A stretch of 64,000 nucleotides of DNA from Lates calcarifer (Eukaryota > Chordata > Actinopteri > Centropomidae), in contig NC_066844.1 in the NCBI RefSeq assembly GCF_001640805.2, positions 2,305,231 to 2,369,230 on the forward strand, written 5' to 3'. Positions 56,790-64,000 of the stretch are shown in pieces. The notes under the pieces are model-generated. The model did not search any database and had not been told where the DNA came from. It saw only the letters and a list, made by a program, of their open reading frames with translations. Within the stretch, counting starts at the first letter, position 1, and every line of letters starts with the position of its first letter. The position numbers and the translations under genes were made by a program.

Positions 56790-58310
56790 TAAGGTACAAA
56801 CATAAATGATTGCAAAATCATAATTAGACACATACAACACATCTCAGTAAAATTACTGTACAATATAATGCAGTTTAGTGTGTTGAATAAATATGGTTTA
56901 CCGTTCATCTTATGATATAATGCAATCCGATTAAACCACACAATGAAATTGATCACCAAAATTTAATTTTGTTTAATTACCATTATCAGCTCATTATTTA
57001 TAAAGTTTTAATTTATTAATCACATTAATTTATAATTTATCTGTGTTTTTATACATTTCTACACTTTAGTCACGTAGCTGACACAGACACGCTACAGCAT
57101 TTGTGACTTCCTTTTCACTACCTGAGTTTTTATTTTCTCAGCTGTCATAGTCTCATAGTTACGATACTACTACGACTCTGCCCTCTGAGGCAAATTTGTG
57201 GTTTTGGGCCACATGAATAAACTTGATTTTATTCATTTTGTGTGATAATTATAAACTCCAGCCTTGCTGTACTTCAATCATATAAACAGTATGCCACTAT
57301 CCGTGAGTCATGTCTATACATCTAAAACAACACTTTGTAACTTTTGCTCAGCATCAGCAATAGCTGCAGCCACAAGTGGTAATTAAAGGATGCTGGTGCA
57401 CTGAATTGTGTTAGGCTCGTCTTTGGCACATCTTTGAGATTCTGGAGATCGTACACGCTCAGCACAAGTTACATAGAGTAAGAACAGGCGTTCAGGGAAT
57501 GAGGTGAGAATCACGGCAGCTCCATTCTCCCTATTACAAGTCAGTGTGCCATAAAAATGTTGCTTGTTACTTTAAGGTGAAATAGTTGCATAATGTTGCT
57601 TTAAGCTTTTCGTGGATAACCTAATGGAAGTCAGGGTTTGGGTAATGTTTAGGGCTATAAGATTTGCATGAGATTTACATGAAAAGCTAAAAATATGTTG
57701 TGATAACACATGAAATGACTTTAAAAATTTGCATGTTATTCATACGCCATTTGATCATCCCACACTGGACTGAGAACACTGAGGTCATGTTCTTTGTATC
57801 TTGTCTATGAAGTTTGGGATTTTAGAAACTGGGGGGTTAAACTGTATTTAAACCCTGTGCACAGGATGAACATTTTAGAAGCTGATTCCAGTATTTGTTA
57901 GGATTAATATGTTTACAGATGACCACTTTTAAACCTGTAAACTACCATTCTTGTCCAGTGAAAGAAACCATGTATTTCCATATTTCATGATTTTTACACT
58001 GACACAGTGCAACATTAAACTCTTGCTTAACAGAATTACTGCAGTTTTGTTAATTGCATCCTTCTTGTAGAAATATTTCCACTGTTTTTCAGAATGTAAA
58101 AACATCATTTTGGAAATCACCCCCACACAGTGTATCTCGATTTAAATCTGCTATTTGCAGAGCTCCATCCACGCTCACTGTCTTTCTCCTCCCTTTCTCT
58201 TCCTCTCCCACCCAGCTCCTGTCACTCTCAATCTTACTGAGCGATGCCCACTACGACTCTTTCAATGACAATCACAAATCAAAAGAATTCATAATAAAAC
58301 CAAACCTAAA
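56790..58310. other. No gene seen
   Basis: AT-rich, with many TTAATTTA-type words at 56960-57040. No frame with splice support and no repeat that I recognise. Confidence 0.4.
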
Positions 58311-58312
58311 AC

Positions 58313-58313
<1 letters not shown>

Positions 58314-58361
<48 letters not shown>
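58314..58361. repeat. (GT)n microsatellite
   Basis: About 24 GT units. Confidence 0.97.
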
Positions 58362-58362
<1 letters not shown>

Positions 58363-58399
58363 TGCAGCCTTCATTACTGATTAACAGACATCATTAAAG

Positions 58400-58620
58400 T
58401 ACAAGGTGTTGTCAGTGCTTTGCTCCTTGTTAGCAGCTGATGCATTTCCCTCGTTAGCTAGCATCACATCAGCGTGTGCACGTGCATGCGCTGATGTGAT
58501 GTGTGTCTGTGTGTGTGTGTGTGTTCATTAATTCATACATGCTTGTGTGTGTGTGGTTAACTGGCTAATTCAGCGTGAAGCCTGCGAGGCCTGTGGAATC
58601 TGCACACTGTCATTACAAGA
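58400..58620. promoter_or_regulatory. Conserved-element-like stretch around a 40-bp palindrome
   Basis: Words such as 'cctcgttagctagcatcaca', 'ggttaactggctaattcagc' and 'gaagcctgcgaggcctgtgg' (itself with an inverted GCCTGCGAGGC core) sit in complex sequence between GT runs. A regulatory element is plausible but untested. Confidence 0.3.
58462..58501. promoter_or_regulatory. 40-bp near-perfect palindrome centred on CACGTG
   Basis: Outer arms catcacatcagcg (58462-58474) and cgctgatgtgatg (58489-58501) are exact reverse complements. The inner 14 bases contain the palindrome tgcacgtgca with its E-box/CLEAR-type CACGTG at the centre, leaving only two unpaired base pairs in the whole 40. Alternating purine-pyrimidine character (tgtgcacgtgcatgcg) also gives Z-DNA potential. 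Confidence 0.7.
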
Positions 58621-58639
58621 GTCCTTATGGATTAGAAAT

Positions 58640-59060
58640 ACTACAGAGAGAAAGGAAGGGGGGGTATAAATAGAGAAGAGGAAGACAAGTGATGAGAGGA
58701 AGTAGAGAAGGGAAGAAATATCGGGGAGGGACTGTGAGAGGGAAGAGGAGGAGGAGGAGGATGAAGGTTAATGACAGAGTAAGAGGGTGAAGAGGAAAAG
58801 AGGAGGCAAGGGTAAGAGAGACCAAGAAAAAGGATGAAGGTAAAGAGGGATAACAAGGGGGAGTAAAAGGGTAAGTATGGCTAAAGGGAGGGAGAAGAGA
58901 CAGAGGGAGGAGGGAGGAATTAAGGATGCAGAGGGAAAAAGGGAAAGAGGGAAGATGCAAGAAAAGAGGATGAAAAGAAAACAGAGAAAAAGATGGAGAT
59001 AAAAGGGGCATGTGGGGAAGAAGACAGAGAGAGAAAAGATGAGGATAAAAGGAGTGATGA
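58640..59060 (+). repeat. Purine-rich tract
   Basis: About 420 bases of A/G-rich plus strand (agaagaggaagac, gaggaggaggaggatgaagg). Opposite-strand Pro/Ser/Leu frames are products of this bias. Confidence 0.85.
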
Positions 59061-60599
59061 AAAGATATACTCCCCTCTCTCCTCTATTTTCTCTCTTTGT
59101 TCCTGGTCTGTCAAGGTCAGAGATTACTTAATACTCCTTAAAATATCTCAAATTCAATAATGAACCTTGTAGATCCCCTGTTCTTAATTATCTCAATGTC
59201 TCTCCTCAAGAGCAGCAGGACAGAAAACTCTGTCTTTTAAACTTTGCCTCACTCTCTCTCTGTGCCTCTCTCTGTCTCAGCTGGGGTCTTTTTCTCTCTT
59301 AATATTCTCAATTTTCTCCCGTTGCTTGTTTGGTATCTCATTTCTGTCTCTCTTTCATACCACCTCCTTCCTGCATGAATTCTTTTTGTCATTATTTTTC
59401 TGAATGTTTCTCTGTCATCACAGCCGTGCTTTTGGTGCCCCCTTTGTTTTTCTGCTCCTTTTTTCATATCAATTCATTTTATTCCTGAAAAAGACAGAAT
59501 GAAGGAGATATTCAAGGATTCTTTTATTTCTCCATTTTACTGCCAGCCACTCAGTCAGCTTTTCTTCTCCCCTGTTTCTGCTCAGGTTTGATCTTTGTTT
59601 CTCTCAAAGAGACTCAGAGAGAGGCTGGATTGAGGTGTGAGTATGAGTATGTGTGAATGTGCAACCCTGGACTGAGTTTTTGGGCTTGCACACACTTCTA
59701 AGCACCAACTTAAAAGCATTACTGAGCTAAAAAAAAAAAAAAAAGAGGCGGGGGGGGGATTCCTAATATAGTATGCTGAAGAAATCACAGCCAAAGAGCC
59801 CTCATCCAGAGGCAGTAAGACTTTTGAAAAAACTGGAGCATAACACCATGCAGCCTCCAACCTTACATTAACACTACACACACATTTTTATAAAATAAAT
59901 AAAACATACTGTATATCCTGTTCAATCATCCAAGTACAGTCGTAAGAGTATATCTCAATTTTGGGGAAAATCAAGCCAGAATACAGTTTTCCTGTTAACT
60001 GTTCCTACAATTGTGCTATTATTTCTATAATAATACCATATTAGCAAGACAACATGTCAAGGAAAAACTGCCAGATTGTTTTACAGCACAACAGTACAGA
60101 CAACCAAAAAAAGTATCAACAAAGAAGAAGGAAACCCAAGGGGAAAAGGCCAATAATCTGGCACATTAGCTGCAACTGAACCTGTAGTATTTCACTGATG
60201 TGCCCACTGCATGAGTCAACCTGCCTCCCACTGTACAACAAGTCCTTCACTCGCTTCAAATGTGCCATGCATGCTCCCTTGTAGTCGAGATTTTACAGGA
60301 TAAGCGAAACGCAACTGTGTTAGTGCCCTGCTCGTCTTAAGCTTCCTCAAGCTTTACCAGAAATTGAACCTCTAACCCTCTCACTATAGCACCTCAGTCT
60401 ACCCAGCATGCTCCTTGGCAGCAGTTCCAGGCTCAATATGAGTCAGGGTGTTTTTTTTTATACAGCAACACCAGAAAGTCTCATTCCAGTAAATCTGACA
60501 TGTAAACAAAACAGTTTTTGTTTCATAACTGATTTTCTGAGGCAAAACAAAAGAGCCAACAAAACTCTTTAAGCAGCAGGATTTTGTCTTCCCTGAGGG
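59061..60599. other. No gene seen; pyrimidine-rich first part
   Basis: 59085-59580 is rich in C and T on the plus strand. An A16 run next to a G run (59730-59758) is a likely length-error site. The remainder is ordinary AT-leaning sequence. Confidence 0.35.
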
Positions 60600-60770
60600 G
60601 GGTACTTTGAACGGAGCTCAGATGAATTGGGCGAGCTTATGTTCTCATTAAAATAATTGGTAGAACAGCCAACTCGCTCGCTCGCTGCTCTGACGAGTGA
60701 TTTATCTAAAGGCTGTCAACCCGACTGAAGAGGAGAAGAGCGAGTCTGCAGGGATGTTTTGGCATGTGTG
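60600..60770. promoter_or_regulatory. Conserved-element-like stretch
   Basis: 'gaattgggcgagcttatgtt', 'ctcattaaaataattggtag', 'ccaactcgctcgctcgctgc' and 'gagtgatttatctaaaggct' are complex, CpG-containing and rich in homeobox-type words, directly before a GT run (60783-60810). Untested inference. Confidence 0.25.
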
Positions 60771-60777
60771 TTGGCAT

Positions 60778-60782
<5 letters not shown>

Positions 60783-60812
<30 letters not shown>
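60783..60812. repeat. (TG)n microsatellite
   Basis: About 14 TG units, followed by imperfect TG/TA-rich sequence to about 61020. Confidence 0.93.
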
Positions 60813-60815
<3 letters not shown>

Positions 60816-61024
60816 GTTTGAGTGGCAATGTGTTAATGCATATAAGCATATAGCATGTATTTTGTGTTGGTGTTTATCTGTATATGTATGTGCACTTCTG
60901 TATTAATGTGCATGTGTATTAGATGTATATTTTGTGCCTACAACACACAGTATGCAGTAAATGTGTATGCACAGTTACTATGTGTGTATATGTGTAATGA
61001 GTGCACCCTGTATGTGTGTGTTGT

Positions 61025-61325
61025 GGTTATTTAAATCAAGCATCCAGCAGCTGTTTGAAATCACTGATTTGTTTCTTCATTTCACTGTCCCATTTTTCTT
61101 TCTCCCCTCTCATCCCCACCTGCCTCATCACCTACCAAAATGCATTTCTTCTGTGGAGCCATTTTGCATAAATTATCAATCTCCGTCTCTGTGTGTCTGC
61201 ATGACAGACATTGATCGGAGCTGGAGAAATCAGAAGCAGGCCTGCTGCGTTCATCATAACAGAGTTGTGAGGAAAAAAATACATTTCAAATTAGCAAAGA
61301 TGGAATAAAGTTTGCTTTGTGCGTG
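61025..61325. promoter_or_regulatory. Conserved-element-like stretch
   Basis: About 300 bases of complex sequence with 'ttatttaaatcaagcatcca', 'tgaaatcactgatttgtttc', 'ccattttgcataaattatca' (an octamer-like ATTTTGCATAA) and 'gacattgatcggagctggag', ending at a short GT run. The texture suits a developmental enhancer, but this is not tested. Confidence 0.3.
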
Positions 61326-61494
61326 CTGCGTGTGTGTGTGTGTGTCAACAGTTGGAATTTTGTGAGACGAAACGAAGCTCACCTGCTGTACACTCCAAAT
61401 CTGCAAGATAATCAAATGTACTCTGGTGGAAAAAGGTAATTGCATGGCTGTCTCCTTGTCAGAGACACCGTCTGTTCGCCGACACATGACGAAG

Positions 61495-61625
61495 GAAAGA
61501 ATATGGAGAGAGAGAAAGGGAGAAAAAAACTAAGAAGGAAGAGAAATCAAGAGGAGAAAAGAGAGAGGGGGAAATGTTTAAGAGAGAAAGTGGAGAAAAA
61601 TAAAGGGAGACAACAAACAAAATAA
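61495..61625 (+). repeat. Purine-rich tract
   Basis: A/G-rich plus strand (ggagagagagaaaggg, gaagagaaatcaagaggag) with few pyrimidines. Confidence 0.8.
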
Positions 61626-61629
61626 ACAG

Positions 61630-63464
61630 CAAAGTATGAGAAAAATTTAGAGAAGGTGCCTGGTGCGCTCAGTGACAAAAGGGTATTCTATATGCATGTA
61701 TGCAATTCTATTGGGTCTATTGTGTCTCTGCACACTATGTGTCTGTACACAGTTTGTATGTATAGTAGAGAATGTATAATACAGAGACACAGATGCTTTA
61801 GACTGTGGGAAGAAAAGGAAAGGCCAAATGCGATTTCCTGCTTTTCTGCATTTTTCCAGGTGAGATCCTAGGAAATGGATTATGGTAACACTTAGTTTGT
61901 CTCGTGTACACAATGTGGAACGTGTTGTTGTTTAAACTAGAATGAAGACTCTATTAAACTAAACCACAGTTACATCTACGGTTATGTAAGTGCAATCTGA
62001 TGATATGGTTTGCATACAAAATCTCTATCTGCATAGTACAGTAATTTTTAACTAAATATACAGAAGAAGTGTGATATAGTGTAAAACAAAAATAATGAGG
62101 TTAAGTGGCTCAGAATTGTGTGCTATACAGTTTTCACCTGAGGTAACACTCAAATGATAACTGAACTTCATGTTTTGAAATGATTGTTTTGAGTTTCTAA
62201 CAGTTCGTGCATTTCTTATTATTTTAACAAAACTACTGTATTATGTTCATTATGCCAAGGTCATGAAACAGATATAGAAAAAACACTCTCTTCCACTTTT
62301 TTACTCCTGTTGTACTTTTCTCACCTTTACCAATACATTTCAGTCCTCCTTTGACCCCCTCTCTTTCCCTTAATTCCCCACCTCCGTACATCCCTCTACC
62401 CAATTATAGTACACTGCCTTCATCACTTCACAGAGCTGAGTTAAAAGCCTGCCAACACCAGCAGGTATCTCACTCAGTGTGTGTGAGTGAGAGAGAGGCT
62501 AAAATCACACTGAGCAGGTAAACAAGTGAGGTTGCTTGTTATGCGTATGTATCCGTTATCAAAAACCAATCATGGCTGCCGTGAGAGAACGAGCAGTGCA
62601 GCAGCAGTGACAGAAATATCAACTACGCTAAATGCTCGGCGTCCCGCAGGTTCACAGGGCTGTGGTAAACACCTCATATACAGCATAGCTCCTCAAATAA
62701 CAGCATAAACAGTCCTCATCAACATATCACTCCTCCTGTCACTCAGAACTATACAAAAGAAACGGCATAAAGTGAGCTTCAAATATACAAGAACTGAAGG
62801 CTCATATCCTATGAAAAGAGTCAGTAAGACTGAAATGAAAAACATCTGAAAACTGTCAGAATACCTGTGATACACAACAGGTCTGAGGCACAAAATAAGA
62901 ATAGAGCGATAAAGAAAAAGAAATTAACTGGAATAAATTCAGATGGAGTGCGGCACTACTGTAAAGTATATTACAGTGTTTATCTCGATGAAGATAAACA
63001 ATGTGGAAGTCATTTTTTAAATCTGCCTTTCACTCAGGCAGCAGGCATCATCTTGCTGCACTTGGCACATGTGAATATGTAAAAAATGGTAATACAAAGT
63101 GGGTATAAAAATCACATCTGTTTTTTTCTGTGGAGTCCATTAATATTCTATGTGAGCACAAACCGGCCTTGTATACCATGACCACTTACACAAAAGCACA
63201 AAAAGAGAGGATGTATAAGCTTGTCCTTTTCATTTTAGATTGTGGTCAGGCAGCCAATCAGAACTGAGTATTGTTCATGTCCACTCTATATGGCAGGAAT
63301 AAATAATCAATATATGAATGTTCTATCTAATACACGTGGTATTATACAACATCCAGATTATAACTCATTAACTAAGAATCATTTGCACTTACTGCACAGA
63401 TGACCATTTTCAACTGCAGGCCCTGCAGAGGTAGATATTCAGATGTATTTTTGGGATTTGTTGG
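61630..63464. other. No gene supported
   Basis: Donor-like sites (CAGCAG|gtatct near 62463, GAGCAG|gtaaac near 62517) and a CCAAT plus a Kozak-like ATG (62572) opening only 12 codons lie close together, but no consistent exon emerges. The rest is AT-rich. Confidence 0.3.
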
Positions 63465-63592
63465 GTCTCTCTCTGTAAACACCATATTTTAAAGAGTATG
63501 GTCTAGACCTGCTCTGTATGAAAACTGCCTTGAGATGACTTTTGTTGTGATTCGGCACTATATAAATAAAACTGAATTGAATTGAATTTTCA
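63465..63592 (+). mobile_element. 3' end of an L2/CR1-like LINE or derived SINE
   Basis: Reads 'tggtctagacctgctctgta', 'gccttgagatgacttttgtt', 'gtgattcggcactatataaa' and 'taaaactgaattgaattgaa'. This is the standard teleost non-LTR 3' end with an (AATTG)n tail. It is longer and better kept than the copy at 4330-4405. Confidence 0.75.
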
Positions 63593-64000
63593 TCCATGGG
63601 TTTCCATTTAGCTCAGAATAGTTTGAAAATCTGACTCTTAAAATTTAGCTTAGGTTGTGTAATCCATCACAGGGAACATCAATTCTGCATTATGTCAGTG
63701 TTACATCATTGCTGTGTGGCAACACAGTGCAGGTTTTTCAAATCACTAGAACTGATGGATTACACAAGTCAGGTAAGTTTCAAGAGTTTGCCAAATAATG
63801 TTAAATAGAAAAATAAGTGCAAACCAATGGATTCATAGAGCAGTGGGAGAAAGTACAGTCAAGCTGTGGTCAGTGGTGTTTTAAAGATTAGGTTGTAAAT
63901 GGGCCAAAGTATGCTATATTGTTATGATCCTATATAATGAAGCTAATAACCACCAATATTAGTGTGGTTAACATATTCTTTGACATGTTCATCGAGGCTC
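63593..64000. other. No gene seen
   Basis: Mixed sequence. 'tgattacacaagtcaggtaag' near 63758 contains a donor-like CAG|gtaag without a supported exon. Confidence 0.35.

Noticed and set aside
58625..59114. Pro/Ser/Leu-rich minus-strand frames up to 128 residues
   Set aside because: Low-complexity products of a purine-rich tract.
62460..62660. Promoter and first exon (CCAAT, Kozak ATG, two donor-like sites)
   Set aside because: The ATG frame stops after 12 codons and the donors precede it; no consistent exon could be built.

Overview
This window looks like nuclear DNA of a teleost fish, probably a perciform-type genome. It is dense in (CA/GT)n and (CT)n microsatellites. It carries fish-type interspersed repeats: L2/CR1-like LINE pieces with (AATTG)n tails, a hAT-type MITE, a degraded Tc1-like transposase, and a fish repeat with a CCTAACC-rich stretch. 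There is no prokaryotic gene organisation; coding signal is sparse and split by splice sites. The 1,000 N's at 21534-22533 show it is a scaffolded draft assembly.

Layout. 1-235 is a minisatellite. About 690-1010 looks like the last exon and 3' UTR of a plus-strand gene. About 1450-4230 looks like a small minus-strand gene (promoter, two leader exons, an exon with a well-placed ATG, a terminal exon), so the two genes converge. 4330-5016 holds transposon remnants. 4999-21533 and 22534-38759 are two nearly identical copies of one 16-kb block in the same orientation, separated only by the N gap. 38760-64000 is single-copy intergenic or intronic DNA. It contains simple repeats, purine-rich tracts, several stretches that resemble conserved non-coding elements, transposon fossils, a broken intronless coiled-coil ORF (53734-54426) and a LINE tail (63465-63592).

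Main conclusion. The 16-kb 'tandem duplication' is best explained as an assembly artefact: two overlapping contigs, probably the two haplotypes, placed end to end. One copy ends exactly at the gap and the other begins exactly at it. The copies differ by SNPs, microsatellite lengths and a few indels, and single-base indels were noticed near both gap-facing ends. If so, the true locus is about 17 kb shorter and has no gap.

I did not find a coherent new multi-gene system. The items most worth a second look are the false duplication, the small minus-strand gene with a 27-residue candidate product, the coiled-coil ORF with two apparently compensating frameshifts, a 40-bp near-perfect palindrome centred on an E-box, and a fold-back repeat family. 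Identity and conservation statements come from reading alone; no alignment or search was run.
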